Shown: positions 23,345 through 33,053 of the stretch, piece by piece
Position numbering within the stretch: the first letter of the stretch is position 1
Layout: each line of letters opens with the position of its first letter
Source of the DNA: Chamaecyparis obtusa
Lineage: Eukaryota > Streptophyta > Pinopsida > Cupressales > Cupressaceae
Length of the DNA: 64,000 nucleotides
Direction of reading: 5' to 3'
NCBI GenBank assembly: GCA_027943335.1
Contig: BSBK01007023.1
Coordinates: forward strand, 62,001-126,000
Program-made: the position numbers and the translations under genes
The notes under the pieces: model-generated
What the model saw: the letters and a program-made list of their open reading frames with translations, nothing else
What the model was told of the DNA's origin: nothing
The model's database searches: none

Positions 23345-24720
23345 GGCAATAAAGACAAAGTTCTAGTTGAAATTAAAAACTTGTTGAACGAATACACAAA
23401 TATTGTTACAGAGGATATTACTGATGATTTACCACTAGTAAGAGGTATAAGTCATTATATGGATTTGACTCCTGGAGCTAGTTTGTCAAATAAAGAACCA
23501 TATAGATTGACACCTACCAAGAATAAAGAACTTACCAGGAAAGTGCTTGAGTTGTTGCAGAAAGGATTGATTAGAGAAATCTTGAGTCCATGTGTTCTAC
23601 CTACTGTGCTAGCACCTAAAAAGAATGGAGAATGGAGAATGTGTATTGATTCCAAAGCTATCAAGAAGATAGCAATGAAGTATAGGTCTCCTATGTTGAG
23701 GATGGATGACATAATGGATTGTTTGAGTGGAGAAAAGTATTTTACCAAGATTGATTTGAAGAGTGGTTATCATTAGATCATAATCAGAGAAGGTGATGAA
23801 TGGAAGACTTATTTCAAGATAAAAGATGGTTTGTATGAGTGGTTGGTTATGCCTTTTGGTTTGACTAATGCACCTAGTACTTTCATGAGGTTGATGAATG
23901 AAGTTCTCAAGAGATTTGTGGGTAAGTTTGTGATTGTTTATTTGGATGATATTCTAATATTTAGTAAGACTAAGGAAGAACACCTTGAGAATATTCAACA
24001 ACTGTTGCAAAGATTGAAAGAGGATAAGCTACTAATTAATTTGAAGAAGTGTTCCTTTATGCAAGAGGATATTTTGTATTTAGGATTTGTGATTTCATCT
24101 AATGGTTTGAAAATGGATCCCTTGAAGGTTATAGAAATTTTGGAGTGGCCTACACCTGAGAATGTGGGTGAGGATAAGTCATTTCATGGTTTGGCTAGTT
24201 TTTATAGAAATTTCATTAAGAATTTCAGTTTTGTTTGTAATTCTATGAATGAGACTATGAGAGGAGATAAAAAAGATTTTATGTGAACACATGGAGCTGA
24301 TAAGAATTTTGAGACTTTGAAACAAAAGGTTGTCGAGTTACCTATGTTATCTTTTCCTAATATCAATAAGGTATTTCAAGTTGAGTGTGATGCAAGTGGT
24401 AGTGCCATAGAAGATATGCTGAGTCAAGAAGGAAAACATGTTACTTTCTTTAGTGAGAAGTTGAATGATGCTAAAAAAAATTATTCTATGTATGATCAAG
24501 AGTTCTATGCTATTGTTCAAGATTTGGAAAAGTGGAAACATTATTTGATTCCTAAGGAGTTTGTGTTCTAAATTGATCATACAACTTTGCAGTATTTGGG
24601 AAGTCAACATAAGTTGAATCAAATACATATGAGGTGGGTTGAATATTTATAGATTTTCACATTTGTGATCAAGCATAAGAGTGGAGTTACGAACTGATTT
24701 GTAGATGCTTTCAGCATAAG
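23345..24720 (+). pseudogene. pol: Reverse transcriptase and RNase H of gypsy-1
   Basis: RT blocks: [66 protein letters not shown], catalytic YLDDILIF at 23,938-23,961, then the connection [13 protein letters not shown]. RNase H follows with VECDASGSAI, KLNDAKKNYSMYDQEFYAIV and KWKHYLI, so the Asp and Glu are visible. A TAG at 23,774-23,776 stands where GYHQI would have CAG. Other stops: 24,284, 24,569, 24,649. Confidence 0.9.
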
Positions 24721-25931
24721 ATGTTCTTTGTTGGCTGAGATGAAGGTTGTAGTTGTTGGTTTTGATTACATGAAGGAGTTGTATGATATTGACCCTAATT
24801 TTTTTGAGGCATGGCGAAAGTGAAAAGAACCAAATCTATCAGAACAACTAAGTAAGTTTGAGGAGTATTTCATTCAAGAAGGTATGTTGTTCAAAGGAAT
24901 TCAATTGTGTATACCAAGAAGTTCCATGAGAATTAATTTGATTAAAGAAAAGTATTGTGGTGGATTGGATGGACATTTTGGGATTGGTAAGACATTGAGT
25001 TTTCTTAAAGAGAATTATTTTTGGCCACATATGTATAACAATGTTTAGAAGTCTATAAGGAGTTGTGGAGTTTGTCAAGTTGAAAAAGGAGCATGTCAAA
25101 ATACTGGATTGTATACACCTATTTTTATTCCTGAGAAACCTTGGAGTGACATCAGTACAGATTTTGTTCTAGGATAACCTAAGATAGAAAGAGTGTATGA
25201 CTCCATATTTGTTGTTGTGGATAAATTTAATAAGATGGAACATTTCATACCATGTAAGAAGACATTAGATGCAATGCATATTGCTGATATTTTCTTCCAA
25301 GAGATTTTTATATTGAATAGATTACCTAGAAGTATTATCTTAGATTGAGATAGCAATTTTGTTGGTTATTTTGGAGTAATTTTCGGAAGAAGATGGATAT
25401 TGAGTTGAGGTTTAGTTATACATTCCATCTAAAGATAGATGGATAGACAGAGGTTGTGAATAGAATCTGGGGTAATTTGTTTAGATGTTTAGTTGGAGAT
25501 AAGCCAAGAATTTAGGTTATGGTATTGGCACAAGCTGAGTTTGCATATAATAATTATGTCAATAGGAGTTTAGTAAAAACACCTTTTTGAGATTGTTACA
25601 AGAATGTAGCCTAGAGGAGTACAACATTTGAGTGATATGGTTGGTGAAGAAAAGACAAGTGCTAAAGGGGAAGTATTTTCTAATTTGCATAAATATCATG
25701 AGTTAGATGATGAATTTTTTATACCAAATGATTATGCTAGGAAGAAAGTTGAAAAGGTTCAATAAATATTAGATCAGAGGATTGGTAAAAGTACAAGATG
25801 AATATTTGGTGAAATGGAGGAATAGATCAGTTGAAGAAGCTACATGGATTTCTCAATCTGAGTTGGATTCAACTCAGGTTGTGACATCTCAATGATTCAA
25901 GAGAATCATTTCTTTCAACCATAGTTATGTT
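24721..25931 (+). pseudogene. pol: Integrase and chromodomain remnant of gypsy-1
   Basis: The zinc-binding part reads HFGIGKTLSFLKENYFWP…SCGVCQ. The core has Asp in DISTDFVLG and a second Asp in ILD-stop-DSNF; the region expected to hold the Glu is shifted and stop-ridden (25,330-25,620). The tail reads (in mixed frames) a YLVKW-like and EEATWISQSELDS segment, typical of a chromodomain, which steers chromoviruses to heterochromatin. Confidence 0.8.
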
Positions 25932-26606
25932 TGATACAGGAGCATCCTAGGTTGCCTTGCTATCCTTCTCATTTTTTTTGTTCATTCTGCTAGTAAGTGT
26001 CGAGTTGCACTAAGTGTTGAGTTGTAGTCTTTGATAAGCATTCATGTGTGTTGAGTTGTCTATTATTGGCCAAGTATTTCTATGTATGTTGAGTTGTCCA
26101 GTGTTAGCTAAGTGTTCCTTCCTATGTCGAGTGAACTTGTTATTTGTTGATGCTCAATTCTTCTTTGAATAAATTTGTCTATATTGGTTTGTAGTTGGAG
26201 ACAACTTATGTATTTAATTTATAGTGTGAATTAATATTTGGATCTTGTCTAGGGATGTGTGCAGTCCATTTTGTGGTTGACCTATTATGTAATGATCTAG
26301 AATATTTTGTAAGCCATTTTGGAAAGTATAAATAGGGATGTCTAGGTAGTAGTAAGTATTAGGAAGACAAATAGAAGAGAATAGATAGAAGGAAGATAGA
26401 AAAAGAACAAATCTTGTTGGTTGTAACTCAGAAAGGCCTCAAAGTCAAGCAGGTATGAGGATAACTAGATCAATTAATAAATTATTTTGTAGTTCCTTCT
26501 CTCCTTGGTGTTGTTCTCTTTGTTGTTTTTTCCATTGTGTTTACTCTGTAAGGTGACTAGATATTTAGGTGTGCCTTTGGCCCTAGCTATTCAGATCCTC
26601 CTTGCA
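25932..26606 (+). repeat. 3' LTR of gypsy-1
   Basis: TGATACAGGAGCATCCTAGG…CTCCTTGCA, 675 bases, parallel to 6,918-7,593. The next bases are CCATG versus GGATG on the left, so no clear duplication. Confidence 0.8.
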
Positions 26607-27189
26607 CCATGATATATATTTTCTTCATTATAATTACTAAGAGTTGAACTTATCTGAAATTGATAGTTTCTATATCCCACTAAACTTTCCATACCAAATC
26701 TACACTATTCAGAAAAAAAAAATTACACATTCTTGAAGAGGACTCTCTCCTCTAGTGTTAAATATATATTTTAAATTTTTTTGATATCTTTTACTATTTC
26801 TTTTTTTATTTTTGAAGTAGTGTCTTCTCGAATGTTAAAATACCTACTTGTAGTATTTTGAAATTATAATATATTAGATCTAATAAAATTACTATAAAAA
26901 TTATTTGATGATAATCTTGACTCTGAGCTCTACAAAAGAGTATTTTTCTATTTAAAAAAATATATCATTAAAAGGAGTAGGATTTATCGAAACATTTATT
27001 TTTTGAAATAATTTTATTTCTTAGGTAATTGGACCCAAATTGGTATAAAACATGCATTTAATAAACATTTCCAATTTGAAAAGTTGAATAACTTATCTAA
27101 CTTAGCTAGAGTGAATCTATCTAGACCATATGTTTGACGAAAATTAATTTTTAGTTTGAAATAATCAAATTTAGTTGTGTTGATAAGTT
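26607..27189. other. AT-rich stretch without a recognisable gene
   Basis: Very A/T-rich with short homopolymer runs; no ORF with homology to anything else in the window. Confidence 0.4.
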
Positions 27190-28356
27190 AGCATGAAATA
27201 TGACATCTTTGTGATTGTACCCCCTCTTGTACTTCTTTGTACCCTTTTTCCTTCTCTTTCTTCCTCTTTCTAGAAACCTTTGTTGAAGCAATAAGCTCAT
27301 TTTCCTTTTTGGGCTTAGGTCCAGTTGATCTTACTAGCCTTCTCTCATGGATATTGGATGGAGGAGAAAGTTTCTCCTTCTTAACTATTTTGTCACTTCT
27401 TGTCTGCCTACCAGTAGAATTTTTAGTAGTTTGAGAAGAAAATACTTCTATATATTCTTTTGCAATAGTTATAGTTGAAGTACTAGATTTCTCATCTTCA
27501 TGTCTATCTCTTTCTTTATCTATAGCTTCATGTGTGAATGCTTTCTATCAAAAACATTTCTCAAATTCCTTTCTAACTTTATTCTCAATAACTAGTGCAT
27601 TCAATGTATTTGCAACTTCAAGATATTTCTACCTATATTTTCCAAATATATTTTTAATAGGATCAATAGGGTTCCTTAGTAGCTCATCAACATAATCAAT
27701 GGTTGAATCATCTTGTATCTTGTAACCCATAGGTGTATCCCAAAATTTTCTAGGTGCTACTACCTCCATTGTACATGTATGAGTATCAACAATGAAACAT
27801 ATACAATATTTATATTTCTCAACAATATGAGCTTTAATTATTTCCCTTTCATGCATAATCTTTTGGAAATCATTAAAATATCCCCATAGCTTCTCAAAAA
27901 CCTAATTACTAAAAATCTTAGCACAATTTTGCATTTCAATCACAATCAGAGTACCATCTACCTAATTAACCGATCCAATGCTGGGAAATAAATTTTAGAA
28001 TAAGAAAAGAATACCTACAAGAAATTGATTATACTTGAATACGTTCTTTTTGTATTTCTTGATCTTCTCCATATTAATCATGGACTAGTCTCTCATTGTA
28101 GCTCACAAGTCATAGTCTACATCTTCCTTCACCATCTTATATGCACTAAATTCCACAGTAGCAAGAACACTATTGATAAGTAGGAGATATTTTCCACAGC
28201 AAGTCAAATTGTGATATTGCTATCAGGATTCAATTGTGTAGTTTTTTGAGTCAAACTCATTGACCCATGATTCATGAGTAGTGGTTCATAGGAACCTATC
28301 TCTCATGAGAATGAATGGAACACTTTGCAATCATTGGATCTAGGTGATGCTCACAA

Positions 28357-28470
28357 AGGTGAAGCACCGGGACTTCCTGGGAGGTCACCAATTCTAGTAC
28401 TACTCCAGCTCAAGCATGCTTAACTATGAAGTTTACTCCATGGTTAAACCCACTCTACTTGCATCCTCAT
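28357..28470 (-). pseudogene. 5S rRNA-like sequence, reversed unit
   Basis: On the minus strand it reads AGTTAAGCATGCTTGAGCTG and GGTGACCTCCCAGGAAGTCC, matching the A-box and C-box halves of plant 5S rRNA. The first 40 bases are diverged. Not a functional rRNA gene. Confidence 0.75.
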
Positions 28471-28788
28471 TTGCAAAACCTACACCAAGTGTTGTGCCTT
28501 ATGAACCATTCATTAGAAAGCCCCTTAAGCTCATCAATTGATAAGTAGGAGATATTTTCCACAGCAAGTCAAATTGTGATATTGCTATGAGAGATGGGTT
28601 CATGTCAACCACTATTCATGAATCACGGGTCAATGAGTTTGACTCAAAAAACTACACAGTTGAATCTTGATAGCAATATCACAATTTGACTTGCTATGGA
28701 AAATATCTCCTACTTATCAATTGATGAGCTTAAGGGGCTTTCTAATGAATGGTTCATAAGGCACAACACTTGGTGAAGGTTTTGCAAA

Positions 28789-28903
28789 TGAGGATGCAAG
28801 TAGAGTAGGTTTAACCAAGCAGAAAACTCCATAGTTAAGCACACTCGAGCTGGAGTAGTATTGGTATGGGTGACCTCCCGGGAAGTCCTGATGCTTCACC
28901 TCC
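28789..28903 (+). pseudogene. 5S rRNA-like sequence, forward unit
   Basis: AGTTAAGCACACTCGAGCTG, then GGGTGACCTCCCGGGAAGTCC followed by TGATGCTTCACC, parallel to the last ~75 bases of plant 5S rRNA. The internal promoter boxes for RNA polymerase III are close to consensus, so transcription of the repeat is conceivable. Confidence 0.8.
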
Positions 28904-29170
28904 ATGAGCATCACCTAGATCCAATGAGTGCTAAGTGTTCCATTCATTCTCATGAGAGATGGATTCATGTGAACCACTACTCATGAATCATGGGTCAATG
29001 AGTTTGACTCAAAAAACTACACAGTTGAATCCTGATAGCAATATTACAAGGAACACTATTGATTCTTCGTGACTGAAACACTTTGTATCCAATCACCATT
29101 GATGCAAACCTAACTACCTCATCTGGGACATCATTAATATTCATCACACATGTTGGTTCCTAAAAAGGTT

Positions 29171-30044
29171 TACACTACAAAATACTAAGAAAAATTATAT
29201 TGCAATTTCCTATGGAGAAGCTAATTCTAATAATAAAAATCTCACAAACTTGGACCAACTAAAAAGGATATAGTAAAATCATCTATACTTTAGGCTCTAC
29301 AAAACCAAGGTAGGTAGACCGTTAATGCCCTCAAAACACAACTTAAACTCAAAATTGACATTAACTTTAAGAATATACATCTCACAAAGATCTCAATAAA
29401 AAATCAAGGAGATTCTGAATGTGGGCTAAAAATTCACTGATCTAAAAATTAAAGTGGAGCATGATATAAGAGAAACAATAGAACAAATAAAAAAGTAAAG
29501 ATATTTTGATTTAATCATTTTTACAGCAAGGACAACCTACATATGAACAATAAAAAACACATAAATCATACTATTGGCAAGTTGGCTATACTAGTGTATA
29601 TGACTTGGTATAGTGTTGTCATTATGGTAGCAAAGTCATATAGTAATTTGGAGTCAGTACACCTGATGAGAAGATCAAAAATTGGCTAAGTATTGAATAC
29701 TGGACAATACACAGAGTACCTAAAGCTTAGAGCATCGACACACATGGGTACGATCAAGTTATGGTGTGCATCTTGGAAGTTAAGTTGGTTAGACTATATT
29801 CATGCTTAGTCTATGAGCGCATAATCAAATATGAAAGTATGAGAAAGATATAGATAATTGAAGTTACACAGCTAGTGTGTGCTAGAGAAGAACAAAGTAA
29901 GCAGTAGACTGTTAGCATTTTGAGTTACGATTATATTCTAATGATGTAAAAGATATGTGCCTATTGTAATTAGGTTGCCAACATATAAATATGTTTGATT
30001 GTAAACACGCTTGAGAAAATTTATTTGGAAGCATTATATGTAAT
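29171..30044. other. No gene recognised; short LTR-Z-like piece
   Basis: Around 29,285-29,325 the text GGCTCTACAAAACCAAGGT also occurs in the Z1 solo LTR (near 44,980), so a fragment of that LTR family may be present. The rest shows nothing I can name. Confidence 0.35.
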
Positions 30045-30735
30045 AGATTTAAGGACCAACCTAGTTGATGGAGAGAATTATCTTGATTGGAAGAACAAGA
30101 TGATGACACATTTGCAGTGCATTGGTTTTGAATTTTTTGAAGTGGCTATCAAGGAAGTTGAGATCCCCTCTCTAGTAGATCTTACAAAGGATGATGCTAT
30201 AAGTAAGTAGAAGGATTTGTTCCATCAAAATGCAATAGCAAAAGAAGCCCTTATCAACACCCTATCTGATAGTGATTTTTCTAAGATAAAAAAAATAGAC
30301 ACAGCCTACAAGATATGGAAGCACCTAGAAGACATGTTTGAAGGAGATAAAAAAGAAAAGGATGCACACAAAAAAACTTGGAAGAAAAGATACAATGCAT
30401 TAGAAATGCTACCTAAAGAGAACATTAGAGCTTACAACCAAAAGATTAATGAAGCAGTTGCAGGAACCACAGACAATGCTGGAGAGATCTCGAAAGAAGA
30501 CATTATGGATAAATTGATGACCACTCTCACATTAGAGTATGAAAACAAGATCAACATACTTCATGAGACCATATAGCTTACATGAAATTTCAAAGGAGAG
30601 ACCTTGATCAACAAAATTTCATCTTTTGAGATTTCAAGATTGAAGACAGGTCCTAAAAGTGAAACAACCTTCAAAGCATCAGTCCATGCTAAGAAATCTG
30701 TAAACACCTCTAGTAATTTTGATGATGATGATGAA
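30045..30735 (+). pseudogene. gag: Gag of copia-2, first part
   Basis: LVDGENYLDWKNKMMTHLQCIGFEFFEV, then after one TAG the main Gag block KIDTAYKIWKHLEDMFEGDKKEK, parallel to copia-1 and copia-3. It keeps CAG at 30,115-30,117 where both other copies have TAG. It is cut at 30,741 by element W and resumes at 33,054. Confidence 0.85.
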
Positions 30736-30741
30736 TAGAAA

Positions 30742-31466
30742 ATATGATGCAGGAGCATCTTGCATCACAAAATAAAAGGGGGCATGATAAAAGAAAAAAA
30801 ATTTAAAATGGAGGAGAGAGAAAGTGACCAAAAAAAAGATTAAAAAAAAAAGAGAAGAAAAAAAAATTTAAAAAAAGAGAAGAGAAAAAAAAAGTTATTT
30901 CATTTACCAATATGCATAGGTGGAAAAAAAGTTTTTAATTAAATTTAAAAAAAAATCATTTCATTTATCGAGGTGTGTAGGTGGCATTTTAGAAATTTGT
31001 ATAAAGTTCTTGCATTTAATATTTGTAGCTAGGTAGTTACACCTTTCTATTTTATTATTGGCCCACAAAGGCAATGTAATTTTGTAATTGGCCCACATGG
31101 TGGTGCTTAATATTAATTGGATGGGTATTTAATATTTGTATCAAGGTAGTTGTATCTATCTTTTATCCCACATTGGTGGTGTTGTAATACCTTGAATGGT
31201 AAATGCCTATATAAAGAAGGCATTGGAGCATTCATAAGCAAGCTCTCAAGTTGTAGGATCTCATATTGGAGAAGAAGTGCTCAAATTGTAGAAGCTCTGG
31301 GAGTTCAAGCTCTATCATTGCAAGTTTCTAATGTTGTAAGATCTCTCAAGTTGTAATGATTTTCATGTATTAATGTATGCTTTGTAAAGAATTGTGTCTT
31401 CTCTTTGTCTTCATGTTGTTATGTATTTGGTTATGAGATGGTAAGGGTGGTATGGGTCCTCCATCA
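30742..31466 (+). repeat. 5' LTR of element W
   Basis: Contains a near-palindromic start (GATGCAGGAGCATC, then CTTGCATCAC), a long purine-rich A/G tract (30,780-30,895) and AGGGTGGTATGG near the end. Matches 32,324-33,053 throughout. Confidence 0.85.
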
Positions 31467-31467
31467 G

Positions 31468-31479
31468 TGGTATCAGAGA
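31468..31479 (+). promoter_or_regulatory. Primer binding site of element W
   Basis: TGGTATCAGAGA, one base after the LTR end CATCA. Confidence 0.85.
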
Positions 31480-31567
31480 AAGAGTTTCTAAGCATGTAGA
31501 CAGATCGCTGAGCGTGAGATAGTTTACACTAGGACCTTGGGTTAGGTGAAGTTTTCCTTAAGAAGAC

Positions 31568-31909
31568 GTGAGTATTGAGAAGAGAAAGAAGAAGATGGCT
31601 TTTGCGATTGGATGGATTCTTAGAATTCCTAGACTTGAAAAAATTAAAGAGAGATATCAAGAAGAGACAAGAGTTGCAATACTAGATTTGAAGAAGCAAG
31701 TGGTTGAATTAAAAGTAGAGCTGAAAAAGAGAAGAACAATTCAAAGAGATGATGATAATTCTTTGGATGAAGGAAAGAAGGAAGTTATAATGGAGTATCA
31801 TGCAAGCGGTACAAAAGAAGAGGAAGAGCATCAAGATGAAAAGATTTATGAACCTGAAGTTGATGAAGATGATTTATTAATGAAGATTATAGCAGTTGAG
31901 AAAGAGTGA
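31568..31909 (+). CDS. Unknown coiled-coil protein in element W
   Basis: A 113-residue ORF near the start of the interior. Residues 25-60 form a basic, heptad-patterned helix (KERYQEETRVAILDLKKQ), and the last 40 are acidic (KEEEEHQDE). No zinc knuckle or enzyme motif. It may be a reduced Gag or an unrelated captured reading frame. A second open segment follows after a short gap. Confidence 0.45.
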   Translation: MSIEKRKKKMAFAIGWILRIPRLEKIKERYQEETRVAILDLKKQVVELKVELKKRRTIQRDDDNSLDEGKKEVIMEYHASGTKEEEEHQDEKIYEPEVDEDDLLMKIIAVEKE

Positions 31910-31989
31910 AATACGTTGTAGGAGGTCAAAGGAAAGAAGTTGTTACATGCCTTGTTCAAGACATGAAAGAATAAAACAAAGTTGAAGAT

Positions 31990-32271
31990 ATGAAAGAGGT
32001 AAATTTTTATGAATCATGGGATGCTAACTTTGAGATAGATTTCAAAGATAATGATGATAGTTTATATGAGGTCTTTGCAAATGATATTTGGTATGCAAAA
32101 GAAGATTTGTATAGAATTACAAATTTTATTACAAATGCATTAGATCCTACAAGATTGGAAGAGAATGAGAGTTACACTTGGACGAAGTTGATTATAGAGG
32201 AGTATTATCGACATCATATACATGTTCCAGAAAGGTGTTGGAAGAGAAGAAAAAAAATATATCAACAATGA
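31990..32271 (+). CDS. Second unknown ORF in element W
   Basis: A 93-residue ORF rich in acidic and aromatic residues (FEIDFKDNDDSLYEVFANDI) with a basic C-terminus (ERCWKRRKK). It may be a continuation of the upstream ORF after a stop and shift around 31,910-31,990. No recognised domain. Confidence 0.4.
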   Translation: MKEVNFYESWDANFEIDFKDNDDSLYEVFANDIWYAKEDLYRITNFITNALDPTRLEENESYTWTKLIIEEYYRHHIHVPERCWKRRKKIYQQ

Positions 32272-32323
32272 CTACTTCATTTTGTGAATCCATATCCACA
32301 AAATGTTTCCTACCTTGGGTATC

Positions 32324-33053
32324 TGATGCAGGAGCATCTTGCATCACAAAATAAAAGGGGGCATGATTAAAAAAAAACATTCAAAAAAATGGAGGAGAGA
32401 GAAAGTGACAAAAAAAAGATTAAAAAATAAAAAGAGAAGAAAAAAAATTTAAAAAAAAGAGAAGAAAAAAAAGAGAGGAGAAAAGAAAAAGAAAAAAAAA
32501 GAGGAGAAAAAAAAAGTTATTTCATTTACCAATGTGCATAGGTGGAATAAAAAAATTAAATTAAATTTTTAAAAAAATCATTTCATTTATCGAGATGTGT
32601 AGGTGGCATTTTAAAAATTTGTAGAAAGTTCTTGCATTTAATATTTGTAGCTAGGTAGTTACACCTTTCTATTTTCTTATTGACCCACAAAGGCAATGTA
32701 ATTTTGTAATTGGCCCACATGGTGGTGTTTAATATTAACTGGATGGGTATTTAATATTTGTATCAAGGTAGTTGTATCTATCTTTTATCCCACATTGGTA
32801 GTGTTGTAATACCTTGAGTGGTAAATGCACCTATAAAGAAGGCATTGGAGCATTCATAAGCAAGCTCTCAAGTTGTAGAAGCTCTTGGAGTTCAAGCTCT
32901 CTCATTGCAAGCTTCTCATGTTGTAAGATCTCTCAAGTTGTAATGATTTTCAAGTATTAATGTATTCTTTGTAAATCATTTTGTCTTCTCTTTGTCTCCA
33001 TGTTGTTATGTATTTGGTTATGAGTTGGTAAGGGTGCTAAGGGCCCTTCATCA
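32324..33053 (+). repeat. 3' LTR of element W
   Basis: 730 bases parallel to the 5' LTR. The A/G-rich tract is longer here (32,366-32,515). No good polypurine tract precedes the LTR. Confidence 0.85.

Larger units (their letters stand above)
6918..26606 (+). mobile_element. Gypsy-1: chromovirus-like Ty3-gypsy element, split by copia-1
   Basis: Has two ~675-base LTRs, an initiator-Met-type primer site, gag with a zinc knuckle, protease, reverse transcriptase (YLDD), RNase H, integrase and a chromodomain-like tail, in the Ty3-gypsy order. Copia-1 (8,686-22,627) entered the gag zinc knuckle, duplicating GGACA. Stops and shifts in every domain make it a dead copy. LTR start (TGAT-x-CAGGAGCATC) and chromodomain remnants suggest the Tekay/Del side of the chromoviruses (inference). 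Confidence 0.85.
28160..29062. repeat. Palindromic 5S-rRNA-derived repeat with long target duplication
   Basis: Two ~365-base units lie head to head: one reversed (about 28,227-28,590) and one forward (28,668-29,034), with partial unit ends outside and between. Each contains a degenerate 5S rRNA sequence. The whole is flanked by GAACACTATTGAT on both sides (left ending near 28,176, right about 29,050-29,063), a ~13-base duplication. That length fits LINE-driven retroposition of a SINE rather than an LTR integrase, which makes 4-6 bases. Cassandra-type TRIM elements also carry 5S in their LTRs, but no primer site is seen here. Confidence 0.7.
27190..29170 (-). pseudogene. ORF2-family fragment, copy D, interrupted by a 5S-derived repeat
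   Basis: Minus-strand blocks run MNINDVPDEVVRFASMVIGY and FQSRRINSV (29,150-29,050), then after the 28,173-29,050 repeat AYKMVKEDVD, then YCICFIVDTHTCTMEVVAPR…PMGYKI and IKNIFGKYR (27,856-27,629), and a basic RKRKKEKGYKEVQEG end near 27,230. These match ORF2 copies A and B in order. Many stops make it older than A. No ORF1 or LTR of this copy is visible; upstream of 29,170 homology stops. Confidence 0.65.
30742..33053 (+). mobile_element. Element W: small non-autonomous LTR retrotransposon
   Basis: Two ~728-base LTRs (TGATGCAGGAGCATC…CATCA) enclose an 857-base interior with an initiator-Met-type primer site and two short unknown ORFs but no pol. AAAATA precedes and AAAACA follows it, a duplication with one transition in the copia-2 gag. 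The first 14 bases of the LTR equal those of gypsy-1, which suggests gypsy-type integrase recognised its ends (inference). Confidence 0.85.

Noticed and set aside
6913..26611. GGATG / CCATG as target duplication of gypsy-1
   Set aside because: Only three of five bases agree; listed as unclear rather than called.
28357..28903. Functional 5S rRNA genes
   Set aside because: Only the 3' two thirds resemble 5S rRNA, both units carry many changes, and they sit in one inserted palindrome.
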